DNA of 64,000 nucleotides, taken from assembly GCA_038501195.1 (NCBI GenBank), contig JBBPUQ010000004.1, forward strand, positions 124,001-188,000. The letters are read 5' to 3'. This stretch comes from Nemania diffusa (taxonomy: Eukaryota; Ascomycota; Sordariomycetes; Xylariales; Xylariaceae). Made by a program: the position numbers and the translations under genes. The notes beneath the pieces were generated by a model that did no database searches, was not told the origin of the DNA, and worked only from the letters and a program-made list of their open reading frames with translations. Within the stretch, counting starts at the first letter, position 1, and each line of letters opens with the position of its first letter. Shown here piece by piece: positions 25,161-36,192 of this stretch.

Positions 25161-26482
25161 GACTATAGTAAGGGGGCTTTAATAGCTTATTAGAAGTAGC
25201 GGGCTTAGAAATAATAGATTTTTAGCATTTACGTGTATATCCTTGGTACATCGCCATGTATATTCACTATGCAAACCCTTCATCTCAGGCCTGCTGAATA
25301 AAATCTCACCTAATTCAATTAGAGCAAAACGATCACTTCATCTACCTCTCATGTGGCGGGCTGCGTGAACTCTCCGCCTTTGAACATGAAGTCATTCGAG
25401 TATGAAGCATTTGGCGAGCTATCGCTACGATTACTAGGATCCTTGAAGAAGCTTAGGACCTACAAGGCTCAATTTATTATTTCGGCACGTTGAGCACTTC
25501 TCTCCTCAAGGATGCATAACAAAGGTATTTTCAAGTCCCTGATAAATGTTGGTTCATTTTCTCAATAGCTATCTAGAGGATGCAATTGCATATTCCTTCT
25601 AATATGACCGTGATCCTTCACCCCACCCAATTTGGGATTTCTTATCTACCCCAGCATTCGTTTCTCGATCGAGGACGATCACTTCTAGAAGTAGGTAGAC
25701 TGCATTAACAGCATAGCCAATTGAACTAATTAGATACCTACGCAGTAACTATACAGTATGAAAACATATAATGCATGTCTACAAAGTCCACTAAAAATAC
25801 GTGCGTAAATCTTATGAACCCATTAAATGTGCCCAGTCCTCGCTGTATTGAGTATAATCTAGAAACAATATTACTAGAGAGATACATACACTGTATCCAT
25901 GTCCAAGACGTAAAGGAATCACAGCTTGCACCATACTAGAGAAAATACCTTCATTGTTGGCTCTCCATGCTAGTATAAGAGGCCATCAACTACTCATTGT
26001 TGAAGTCGGCCGATTGTGGGTCACCACCTATTCTCATCGACGAACTACCTAACGCAGTAAACGAGAGAGGGTGAGTCACACTGGGCTTGAAACTCTAAGT
26101 AAAGCCATCTTAGAAGCTATGTCCGCACATAAGCGGCGATGTCCCTTGAGAAACCAACCGAGGATCAAACCTTAGAACAGCCGGGAAGCTCTAAATCACG
26201 TAGGCAACCAAGCGATCATTACTCGAAAGCGAGACGGCGAGGCGTTCCCGAGGCTTGAACTATCGACGCCTTTGTGATGAGGCAGATTTGATTGATACCA
26301 TACAATATCGAGCTGATTCACCCATGGACCATCCGTTCAGCTGATGCTTCCATCATACATGCTTCTTAGGGATATAAGATGTCGTGACTTGTTCTCCATC
26401 TACTTAAGCTTGAACGCTTCTACCCACGTACCTACTTAACCTCCGAAACCACTATCAATCTCTCGATAGTTTGCGATTCAAA
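25161..26482. other. Intergenic, nothing recognised
   Basis: About 1.3 kb between the permease stop and the small secreted protein. AT-rich in its first half. No exon chain, tRNA or repeat was seen. The final 100 bases are C/T-rich and probably hold the promoter of the downstream gene. Confidence 0.5.
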
Positions 26483-27643
26483 ATGATAAACTCCATTGTA
26501 CTACTCACGGCTCTTGCTGCGTTAGGCGCCAGTCTTGGAGCGGACAACTCTCCGTATAACACACTACGACAATGCTCATCAAAGGCCTCGACACCTTGCC
26601 AATGTCCCGTTGGCACCCAGTACTTGGAGTGTGTTACGGTTGGTGTCATCGGCGCGGACGCATTTGATGTGGGAGATCTTGTGAATGACTGTAAGCTTCT
26701 ACGCATGTGATTGAGGATGTAAGCTAAAGCTGACTCGGTGCAGTCTACAACATCTCATGGCAGCTGGGTGCAAAGCCGTACAAGACACAGGGGCCCAATA
26801 ACAAGGTCGGGTCCATTCGTTCTGTACGATACCCACTGGTCCCTTCTGGGAGTAAGTAGGCCACAGGACCATCTTCAGGGGGAATATTTAGTTCCTTTTC
26901 GAGCCGTTCTTGTCTCTATATCCTCGTGTCTCTCCGTGGCAACTATGCCTTCCACCTTAAAGGATCATCTCTAACATCGGGTGTTGCAGTTGAGGACGTT
27001 GACGAGAGGGTATGTGCATAGAAAATATTTATCCTACCTCCAAAAAGCATTATGCTCATCCTCGTTATGCGTATTACAAGTCGGCTGACCCATGATTGCC
27101 CGCCAGTTGGTGGCTCGTAGAGTCGCAAGCGACGGTTCCTTTACTATGGCCTTCGAACAGGTCCAAGCTAGTATTCCTTATCCCAATGGAACGTAAGTAA
27201 ACCATATAGCTTTATCTTCTCCCCAATACCTTAGTTCTTAGCATCATCACAAAGCCAAAGGCTCTGCCCACTTAAGGCATCTTGCCAGACGCCTCTACAT
27301 ACATACAAGACTCGCTCAAAAATGAGTTATATTGCTAACGCTCAGCTTGATAAAGTGGCGTCTTTGCTGGATGGTGGGGTTCGATCTCAGGAATCGCTGC
27401 TACTGGCGACGAAACAATTGTCACATGGACTAACTGGGCATGCGAAACTGCTCATATTCGTAGTAAGTTTCTACCCCATCCCCTCTACTTTGTACTCAAA
27501 ACGCCATATTGAGAGACTCCTAACTGTGTGTAGATTTCGCCGGGTTTCACGAGATCTCATTCAACAACGCCACCAGCATTCTCACTGCGCAGGGGAAGGT
27601 CCGTGGAACCAACGTCAGTCCCTCCTCGGCTCAATCTTTCTGA
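26483..27643 (+). CDS. Small secreted protein, possible SRPBCC/Bet v1-like fold, six exons
   Basis: Exons 26483-26690, 26744-26851, 26990-27009, 27107-27192, 27356-27462 and 27534-27643 give 212 aa with every junction in frame. The ATG at 26483 starts a clear signal peptide (MINSIVLLTALAALGASLGA). The mature part begins with a Cys cluster (QCSSKASTPCQCP) and continues into FYNISWQLGAKPY, then VGSIRSVRYP and GDETIVTWTNWACETAHI. The order of a VGSxR strand followed by a T-x-V-T-W strand resembles SRPBCC/START-like ligand-binding proteins, but that assignment is tentative. Exon 3 is only 20 nt. The protein is probably exported; its function is unknown. Confidence 0.72.
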
Positions 27644-30562
27644 TGGACCGATGCTGTATCGTTAGTACTATTTAGAGTTATATAACTTAAGGTTTGAAAG
27701 TAATGTGCTTGTGGTATCGATATTGGTTAGCGATTCTATCTCGCTCAATTGGCCTTGGTTATCGGTTCTGGTATTCAAGTATGGGTACGCGAGTCGCATC
27801 GCTCAGGATCGTTAATATTATCTTAGAAATGTTAGAGAACCCTACAAGAGCTAGAGACATTATATGAAGCTATGAGTTCGTGATAACTGTTGTTCTTTTT
27901 GTCCCTCTTGGAAGGAGAAGCCATAAGATATTTATCTGGCCTGGGTCACCGAGCGAGTTTATTTTCAAAATGACAGCTGATAGCTAGAAGAAGTATTAAA
28001 CAGAACGAAATAAAAGTGAAAATACCTAACTGTAGAGGTCACAGCACCTAGAGCAGTAATATAAACGACGGAATTCTCTGCACTAATAAGTACAATTTCT
28101 GGGACAGGTAATAAAGTGACTAGACCCTATTACCCCCTTTTACACTTTTCTTCCTAACTGTTTACTAGCCTCCTATTCACTCTGAGACAGAATCCTTGAC
28201 ACTCGGACTGAATATAATAGTGAGCATACCTGTTTATGGCAGAGCTTATGTGTGGTGGAAGGTTTTAAACTTCATATTCTAGCACCTCTTAGTCTATGTC
28301 CCACAAGTGAGTCTAATAATATAGTAAAAAGAGCAGCTCAAACGTTGAACTATTTCACAAAGAAATGGGAGAGAAGATACCAACTTTTGACACCGGTAAG
28401 CTATTATTATCAAAAACTTACGGGGATGTATTTTGCTTACGCAAAAGATAGTATCTCTATTTCAAAAGGCCTAATCACCTTCGTGTAGGCGTATTAGCTA
28501 ACTAGCAAGTGGAATAAGATAACAAGCTACTTCGCGTGTTGTTATAATAGCGATTTATATAAGATGTTCCTGATATCAAAGTTATAAATGTCAAGTATAC
28601 GAGGGCATGCAGAAAAATGGCACCGTATTCTAGACTACTATTTATCATCGTGAGTTTTATCTTTGGACTAACACTGTCGTACACTTAGGTGGTATGCAAC
28701 AAGATCCTTTTAGATTATCTCTATCTATTAGGCAACTCGCCACTAGGTAGCTATAAAGATAAAAGCAGCTAACATTGTAACTCAATCTTGAAATTTGCCT
28801 GACGTTCTAATAGGGGTGTCTTCAATATTACGTCCCTTACAAATACATTTTGGCCCAGCCACATACACAGCAACATCTACCATAGAGATTACATATGCCT
28901 TGAACGAGTTTCGACTAGACATACTCAGTACATTTGAATACTGAATAAAATTATTTTCAAGTGTAGAATGCAGTATCCACCAAAGATATCAAATTGAAGA
29001 TGTGATACCTACATGTACCGACTTTAGTATACCTACGCTAGATAGGCGCGCTGCCGGTAGACCGCTAGCGTCCGGCAAAGGCGTACCCCTGTAAAGCCAG
29101 GCTCAGTCCCCTGCGGACCCCCACGGCATGACTGTATCATAAGTCATTTACCGTTACCCGGTAAGAGGTAAGTAACAACATTTGAACATCCAACTACTAC
29201 TGCAACGCCGAGCGAGAACCAAAAGGAGCTTCTACTGACACTACAATGCTATTATTGCCTTCAGCAGGCATCAGCAAGTTGGTGCTATAAGTTAAACATC
29301 TTAAACGCTGCCATATTTGTTTCATAATGGTACCTGTACTGTACGGACAATTACTTGCGTGCGCGCCATCAATTTCTCAAATCTTTGCTCAATGCCAAGC
29401 ATTTTGCTAAAAAAGATTTAGTCCTTATCAGAGGGCGCAAGGTATTTATCATGCAATATTAACTGGTAAAACATCTCGCAATAATGGGGACTTTTAGGTA
29501 TGTTAGTTACCAACAGCTAAGATCTCGGCAGAGGCTGAGTTGTCCCTCGGTTGGTGAGCTGAACTGAAAACAGGGTTGAAATTAGGAGTGATTGTTATTC
29601 ACTCATATACTGTATTGTTCTTAGGTGCTAATAACGAGCCTTCTAGAACTAACGGTACCTCTAAATTAGCAAGTAGTATTCTTAAATCTCTGGTTTCTTA
29701 GAGTTGGCCGCTGGGGCTCTGGGTTTCTTATAATTCATACAAAAATACTGGCGCTGTGACCAAGACCGTACGCTAGGCATAAACGGTACAACTAGGCGAA
29801 TGAGATGACAATAGGTAATGTTAAGGCCGATATGGGTTCTAGGTCACTACTCTCCCGACTGACCCTTAAAAAGGAGAGGGCACATACAGAGTGTGAGACA
29901 AGCTTAGGATAGCAGTATACAATTTTAGCAGAAATGAGCGAGCCGAACATTACGGCGCCATACAAAGTGAATCAGATATAATGTTGTGGGGGTGGTCGTT
30001 AGAGGAGTGAACTGAGATCTACTCGCATGGAAAGTAAAGGCAACGATGCTCTGCCTAACATATTAGGGCGCGGTGTTAATGCTAGAGGAGATAGAAGGAT
30101 TGGCGATTGACCTCACTCGAGTAATTAATATCTCAGAGCGAGCAACATAAATGTAAATGCCGAATTAGAGCTGGTGAGCTTGCCGTAGAAATCAACATAG
30201 CAGAAAGTATGAAAATCATCAAGCACCTCAGTAGCAGAAGGCAACTCCATCCTATACTAGTTAACCCTCAGTCTCTCTGTACGTACACATATAATTATCT
30301 ATAGCAACTGTATAAGAGAAGATTCTCGTAGCTGATGTGTGTAAAGCCTCGACTGCAGGTCTATGGCAATAGAACGATCAGAATTCATCTTGATACGCTC
30401 CACCCTCTCACAACTTCATATACCGGTGTCATATCAACCAAGTCGAACGCCACACCAGGTTCGCTACTTCTTTCCTGTTTGAACTATTGGCTTGTTGTAA
30501 TAGCTTACATACATCGACAAGGTAAGATAGTCATTTCCAACTCAGCATGTACACATATCCCC
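27644..30562. other. Gene-poor AT-rich region (2.9 kb)
   Basis: No supported exon chain on either strand. Most of the sequence is AT-rich with short frames. A small GC-richer island lies at about 29045-29135. It could be decayed repeat DNA, but no terminal repeats or recognisable transposase/retroelement peptides are visible. Confidence 0.45.
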
Positions 30563-33481
30563 TTACCTCCCCCCAGCCCCCTCCACCTCCTCAAGAAGCG
30601 TCGCAAGCAAGGCGCCCCATTCCGCCTTCTCGCTGCGCCGGAACGCGCCATTCGTCTTCCTCGACTCGACAACGAGCGCCTCGTCATCGCCGCCGCGGAA
30701 AAACGCCAACACGCCCCCCTTCCCATCCAAGCGCGCCGTGAGCCGGAAGTAGTGCTTGCCCAGCTCGTTCGCCTTGCGCACCGGCATGAAGCGCAGGTCG
30801 TTCTCCTGGCACCAATTCTCGACCTCGTCGCGGAATGTCGGCTCCGTGACCTCGATAGGCGGCAGAGGGGGGGCCTTGGGCCGTTTCTCCTCCTCGAGCC
30901 TCGCTTTTTCGCGGCGGGACGGGCCTGAGGGGCGTGCGGGGTGTTTCTCGGGGCGGGGCAGCCGGCGCTTCGCGTCGTCGCCGAGCTCGAGCGCCGTTTC
31001 AATGAGGGCCGTGCCTCTTTGGAACTCGGCCTTGATGCTTTCCTGCGAGGCTATCTCGGGCGGGAACACTTCGTCGTGCCACCACTCGAACCAGGCGCCG
31101 ATCTCCTCGTAGTTGGCCTCGTCGCTCGTGAGCCACTGGTGCAGCACATCGTGCCACATAGGAAAAACCTCGGTGACGACGACTTCGGCTATCATGGAGG
31201 AGGAGATGACGTCGACCCACTTGACGACGCCTTGTAGCATGGGTAGATATGGCTCCTGGTCCCCCGGATCAACGCGGAAGTGGGTGCGTAGATAACGGCC
31301 CATGCTAGGGAGAATGTGATGCATGACAAGAGGTTTCCATTGATCCTGTGCTTTCGAAGGGCGAAATACATCCTGCCACGGTTTTAGTCCGGGAACGACT
31401 CCTTTGTCGAACTGCCAAGTATCGATGGTTTGTCGGAATTTCCGCCTGACATCGGAGACTAGGCCTGTGCCTTTGGGTTCTAGATGGTGTGGGGGTAAAT
31501 GTTGGAGCCAGGGAAATAACCACAGGTGTGGTAATGTGCTTCGCTCCTTTTTGGGCTTCCAGCTAGCGATAGCGTTTTCGAGTCTGCGGACCACTTGCTC
31601 TAGCAACTGGGAGCGAACGAATGGAGGGAATAACTCCTCCCATTTATCTAGTATGGTGAGGAGAGGTGTCGCATCGTGGACATGCCAGGTCTGCGATATG
31701 GTGGTAGCAAGTTTAGGAAAGACTAGTTTGTATATCATGCTTTCATAGGGTGTAGTCGACTTCACATAAAAACGACTTGAGCCATCTACTTCGCTGTGGC
31801 CCCATTTAGAGACGACACCTGCATTTGCCGCCTTGTTCTCTGTACCAAGTAGGTTTTTAATGCTGATGAGATCGTTGGCAAAGTTGCCTAGGTTAGGGTC
31901 TTCTAGGGGCTGCCAGCCTTGAACGGCGTTGGCAAGAAATGGGTGAATACTCGCCACGGCAATGCCAGATAATTCCTCGTTATAAGTTGGGGCAGAGGCA
32001 GAGGCCTTCTTGAGCCCGGCGATGATAGGATCCCACTGCTGGTCTCGTGCAGCTTGGCAAACCTCATCGAGGACAAGGGAGAAGATTTGGAGCGACGAGA
32101 ATTCGCTCTCTAGCTCGTCGACCTCTTGTTGGCGCTGATGGGCCTCCATATCTAGCCACGCCTTCCTCTCTTCTAGTGTCTTCCATTCCTCCACGAAGGC
32201 GGTAAGATCGCCCTGCGCTCGCCTTGCTAGTTTTCGAGCCTCGGTCTGTTCCACTAGTTCAGTCCCTGCCGTCGGGGTCAGGAGGCCGGAACCAGAGGTG
32301 AGCAGCCTCTGGTCACGGCCGGTCATATCCAGGATGGGGGCAAACGCCTCGGGTATGTGGAGTCCCGGCGCCGCTTTCTGGATGTCGCCAACGGTCATAT
32401 ATTTCGGTTTAGAGCGTTTTGGTGTGCTCACAGCGCTCCCCGAACCACTGTCTGCAGCCTTCTTCCTCCTCTCTCGCTTTCCCTTCTTCCGTTCTTCATC
32501 GGAATCGGGGACATCCTCCCCTCGCAAACGGGCCTGTCGTTTCTCTTCCTTGATTTCTTGCTGTGATTTCTCCCGCACGGTACCGAGACCGACGTTACCC
32601 TGCGGGCGGAGCGTTGCTTCGATGATGCTCGCGCGACCTTGGGCATCGGCACCGAGACCCTGTCCCTCGACGTAGCCCATCTTGGCCATCATGCGCGCGG
32701 CGAAAGATTTGGCCTTGGAACCGCCACCGCCGCCGAAAGCACTTGGCTTGTGAACCTGGGGTGCTGAGGATGACTCGTTGTCGGCGATGTTCGGGTCGAG
32801 GACGGGCTCCTTCGCCGAGGACGGGACGAAGCCTCTCCCCAAGGGGGTGCTTCCATCGTATTTTGTCTTTATGATATTCGACCTCTTGCTGGGCGTACTC
32901 CCAAAAATGTTGGGAGCGGCTTGTGGTTGGGAAGTCTGGCCCCAACCAAGTCCACCAAGCCCCTGCGCCGATGAACCAAAGCCCAAGCCAACTCCAGCCA
33001 TGTCTTCGTCTTCATCTTCATCCCCCTCGTCCGCGTCCTCTTCTTCGCCTTGTTGTTCTTGCCCATGCCGGGTGGCGCTTCCTCGTTGTGCGCCGAGGCC
33101 AACGCGGCTAGTAGACGCGTAGTCGCTATCATCGTCTTCATTGTCCTCGCTTTCGTCCCGGTCTTCGACTGGGTGCTGATCCAGCTTTTCTTGGCCAGCG
33201 GAGACGAAGGTGACATTCCTGTGCCGGAGATCCCTCTTCGACTTCCAGCGCCTGTTGGGAGCATCGTCATCGTCGCTATCGTCGCCAAATATGCCCAAGG
33301 CAGCACTCTCTTTCGTGTTGCGGCCGGTTTTGCGGCGTTTGCGAGGGTTGAAGTCGGCAAACTCGTCGGCTCGGGGGTCAACAGATGGCTGCGTTAGACC
33401 GTCGTTGTCGCTATCATCGCCGTCGGAGGACGAGTAGGCTGCAGCATCGGCCTTCGATATACCGGTATGGTTGAAGGACAT
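30563..33481 (-). CDS. G-patch/GCFC spliceosome-disassembly factor (TFIP11 / Ntr1-Spp382-like)
   Basis: A single exon of 972 aa, starting MSFNHTGISKADAAAYSSSD. The N-terminus is acidic and low-complexity. Around residues 258-300 is a G-patch (ARMMAKMGYVEGQGLG followed by GRASIIEATLRPQGNVGLG). The C-terminal half is Trp-rich helical sequence (WDPIIAGLKKA, LPHLWLFPWLQHLPPHHLEP, W-x-D-V repeats) typical of the GCFC/TFIP11 domain. Proteins of this type activate the helicase Prp43 to release the lariat-intron spliceosome. It ends LLEEVEGAGGR near a Pro-rich flank. The N-terminal region, G-patch and GCFC order and the length match fungal members well. It has no introns, unlike most neighbours. Confidence 0.92.
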   Translation of the reverse strand: MSFNHTGISKADAAAYSSSDGDDSDNDGLTQPSVDPRADEFADFNPRKRRKTGRNTKESAALGIFGDDSDDDDAPNRRWKSKRDLRHRNVTFVSAGQEKLDQHPVEDRDESEDNEDDDSDYASTSRVGLGAQRGSATRHGQEQQGEEEDADEGDEDEDEDMAGVGLGFGSSAQGLGGLGWGQTSQPQAAPNIFGSTPSKRSNIIKTKYDGSTPLGRGFVPSSAKEPVLDPNIADNESSSAPQVHKPSAFGGGGGSKAKSFAARMMAKMGYVEGQGLGADAQGRASIIEATLRPQGNVGLGTVREKSQQEIKEEKRQARLRGEDVPDSDEERKKGKRERRKKAADSGSGSAVSTPKRSKPKYMTVGDIQKAAPGLHIPEAFAPILDMTGRDQRLLTSGSGLLTPTAGTELVEQTEARKLARRAQGDLTAFVEEWKTLEERKAWLDMEAHQRQQEVDELESEFSSLQIFSLVLDEVCQAARDQQWDPIIAGLKKASASAPTYNEELSGIAVASIHPFLANAVQGWQPLEDPNLGNFANDLISIKNLLGTENKAANAGVVSKWGHSEVDGSSRFYVKSTTPYESMIYKLVFPKLATTISQTWHVHDATPLLTILDKWEELFPPFVRSQLLEQVVRRLENAIASWKPKKERSTLPHLWLFPWLQHLPPHHLEPKGTGLVSDVRRKFRQTIDTWQFDKGVVPGLKPWQDVFRPSKAQDQWKPLVMHHILPSMGRYLRTHFRVDPGDQEPYLPMLQGVVKWVDVISSSMIAEVVVTEVFPMWHDVLHQWLTSDEANYEEIGAWFEWWHDEVFPPEIASQESIKAEFQRGTALIETALELGDDAKRRLPRPEKHPARPSGPSRREKARLEEEKRPKAPPLPPIEVTEPTFRDEVENWCQENDLRFMPVRKANELGKHYFRLTARLDGKGGVLAFFRGGDDEALVVESRKTNGAFRRSEKAEWGALLATLLEEVEGAGGR

Positions 33482-34116
33482 GTTGGCATCGGTTACGTTG
33501 TCCGCCCGGCGATCGCTAGTCGCGCTGCTCGTGGTCGCGAATTGGCGCCGATACGAATGTTGATTATACTATTAGGGCAACCTCGGTAGGAACGTGAAAA
33601 AGGGGCTATATACTGTTATCCATATGAGAAGATGAGCGGCTGTTGCTGCATCGCGTTTGGTGTTGAGTTAGGCAACAGAAGAAAAATAAAAAGTTGCTGA
33701 AGCGTCTAGGTATGTAGGTCTATACCTACAGGGTATCTATCTATAGGTACCTAGCGCACTGTATTGCACCCCAGTGGCAGTGGATGGATACTGTGCTAAG
33801 GTACCCAAGTTTATAGTGAACAACAATATCTATTAAAAGACGGTGACCAACATCACCACTTAAGTATCACCTTTACTCATAAAATTCCCTCTAGAACATA
33901 TTAATATTAAATCACCATTACTTGATATTTCATATGCCTTGTGACATGCAATATGAGTACCATGCTTATTAAGAGTGAAAGCGAGGAGACTGGTACACCA
34001 CCTTGACAAGCCATCTCTTTTTGATTCGGTATGCCAATGTTAGTCCGGCTCAGTTGACTAGGTATTGGCGAGTGAGTCTAACGGCTATTGTATTCTGATG
34101 GACGTTTTGGCTGGCC
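33482..34116. other. Intergenic; promoter side of the TFIP11-like gene
   Basis: About 630 bases between two minus-strand genes. It contains a TAGG/TACC cluster at about 33705-33755 and an AT-rich stretch at 33820-33930. No gene seen. Confidence 0.5.
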
Positions 34117-34759
34117 TTAATGCTTCTTGACGCCCTCCATCCATTCCTTGGTCCCTTTAGCACCGTCATGGGCCTTCTTGAACAACCGCCGCTCCCATTC
34201 CTCGAGGCCGCGCAGAAATTCCTCTCCTGCGCCGATGCCCACATCTTCGGCAGCTCCCGCCTTGCCGGCGTGTAGAGCAATATCCGCAGCTCTGGTGACA
34301 AAGGTGCGTCGTAGGATGGCGCAGATCTCCTTCTCTTCGAACAGATCGAGCATGCGCGTGCTTAGGCCGTAGAAGTTGTGGCACTGGTCGCGCAGCGGCA
34401 CGGCGCGGGGGTCGGCCTTGAGGGCGGACATGACCTCGTTCGACAGAGGTCGCGGCAGGTTCAGCGACACGAACGACTTGGCGTCTTCCTCGCTGCTGTT
34501 GCTAGGGGCTCTGTTGGCGAGGGCGAGCAGCTCGGCAAGCCATAGCGGCAGGCCGATGGTCGTGCCGTTCTTCAGAGGCTGGGCGGGGTTGTTGTCGAGA
34601 TATCCCAATTCCGCGACGTCGAGCTCGAACTTGCACGGCACTTTCTATTGTGGGGAAGCAAGTCTTGTGTTAGTAGACGAACATGAAGAATGGTAAGAGG
34701 CGTAGGGTAGTTGGTACCTCGGCGTCAGTCAGGATGGCATCTATATCGTAGTAAGACAT
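34117..34759 (-). CDS. psf3: GINS complex subunit Psf3
   Basis: Exons 34759-34718 and 34644-34117 give 189 aa. The short first exon encodes MSYYDIDAILTDAE, and the splice joins it to KVPCKFELDVAELGYLDNNP, the conserved Psf3 N-terminus. This is followed by GTTIGLPLWLAELLA and a helical C-terminal half including FYGLSTRMLDLF and LRRTFVTRAADIALHAGK. Psf3 with Sld5, Psf1 and Psf2 forms GINS, part of the CMG replicative helicase at the fork. Length is normal for the family. It is divergently oriented to sod2, with 580 bases between the start codons. Confidence 0.95.
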
Positions 34760-35339
34760 GTTGCCCACACTGTCTCTCTACGGCTCATAGTTGGTCATAC
34801 CCGTACAACTAGACTCATAACGTACCCGAGGTGGTGGTGGTGTTCCGGGATTGTGGTTGAAAAACTAGGTACGATGTAATGGATGCGCTGCTAAAGTATC
34901 TAAGGGAAATGCAGACGCGCCGCGCTCAGGTTAGGTGTCAGAGATAGGTACTCCGTACAGTGCTGTACCTAATGTGCGTGGGGTTGTTCTGGTTGCTGGC
35001 GCGGGGCATCTTTATTTGTCTTCTGCGTAATTACAAGTCCGTTGGAGAATTCATATACACCCTAATTGATAATAGCTGTCGGAGCGCTATCGGAACATCC
35101 GATAACTGCCGATATCCCCGAAAGTACCTATCTATTCGGGTTACCTAGGTAGCTTAGGTATGTAGCTCTCCATTTATTGACATCATTGTCAGAGCTGCAC
35201 AGGTACATCCATACACCACCTCCGCCTGCATCTAATTAACTTGCTCTTCACGGCCAATTCCACCTCGAATGTGTTCGTGACAATATACACCAACCATCTG
35301 ACCAATTCAATTTCATTGGATCCGACAAAAGTCCTCACG
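34760..35339. promoter_or_regulatory. Shared divergent promoter region, psf3 / sod2
   Basis: 580 bases between the two divergent start codons, so promoters for both must lie here. A short TAGGTA cluster lies near 35145-35162. No individual element is asserted. Confidence 0.55.
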
Positions 35340-36192
35340 ATGGCTGCCACCCTCTTTCGCGCCGCTCCGTCTGCCCGCGCAGCACTGCGGGCAAGCTCCA
35401 TTACGCCCACCGTCGCCGCGCTCGCCAGCACTTCCTTCGTCCGCGGCAAGGCCACACTGCCCGATCTGCCCTGTAAGCGAGAGAAGATACTCTGTACATG
35501 GCATCGACGTAGCTGACACGCTTGCCACCGACTATCTTAGATGACTACGGTGCCCTCGAACCCCACATCTCGGGCAAGATCATGGAGCTGCACCACAAGA
35601 ACCACCATCAGACATACGTCACCGGCCTCAACGCCGCCTTGGAGCGGATCGAGGAAGCCAATTCTAAGGGGGACCAGTCCAAGGCCGCCACCGTCGCGCC
35701 GTTGCTCAACTTTCACGGCGGCGGCCACATCAACCACAGCCTTTTCTGGGAGAACCTGGCCCCGGCGAACAAGGACGGCGGAGGCGAGCCCGGCGGTGCT
35801 CTCAAGGTACGTTACCCTCTGTTTCTTTAGCCGTGACAATCGATACTCATCAAAGTCTTGCTGCTGACTGGACCTCCGCAATCCACTAGTCCGCCATTGA
35901 TCGCGACTTCGGGTCCTTCAAGACTCTCCAGAGTCAGATCAACGCTGCTCTAGCCGGCATCCAAGGCAGCGGCTGGGCCTGGCTCGTCAAGGACAAGGCG
36001 GCTGGCACTCTCCAGGTCGTCACTCGAGCTAACCAAGACCCCGTCACGGGTGCCTACGTACCCCTCCTGGGTATTGATGCCTGGGAGCATGCCTACTATC
36101 TGCAATACCAGAACAGGAAAGCCGAATATTTCAGTGCCATCTGGAACGTCATCAACTGGAAGACTGTTGCTAGTCGCCTAGAGAAGGCATGA
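35340..36192 (+). CDS. sod2: Mitochondrial manganese superoxide dismutase
   Basis: Exons 35340-35472, 35541-35806 and 35890-36192 give 233 aa. The N-terminus (MAATLFRAAPSARAALRASS) is Arg/Ala/Ser-rich, like a mitochondrial targeting peptide. The mature enzyme begins LPDLPYDYGALEPHISGKIM. Metal ligands are visible: His in MELHHKNHHQTY, His in HINHSLFWENL, and Asp plus His in the hallmark DAWEHAYYLQY. GGGHINHSLFW marks it as Mn/Fe SOD. It removes superoxide in the mitochondrial matrix. The splice after the first 44 codons splits a Tyr codon and restores YDYGALEP, which fixes the junction. Confidence 0.97.

Noticed and set aside
28252..28488. 78-codon frame in the gene desert, considered as a transposon remnant
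   Set aside because: No transposase or reverse-transcriptase motif can be seen and no flanking repeats were found.
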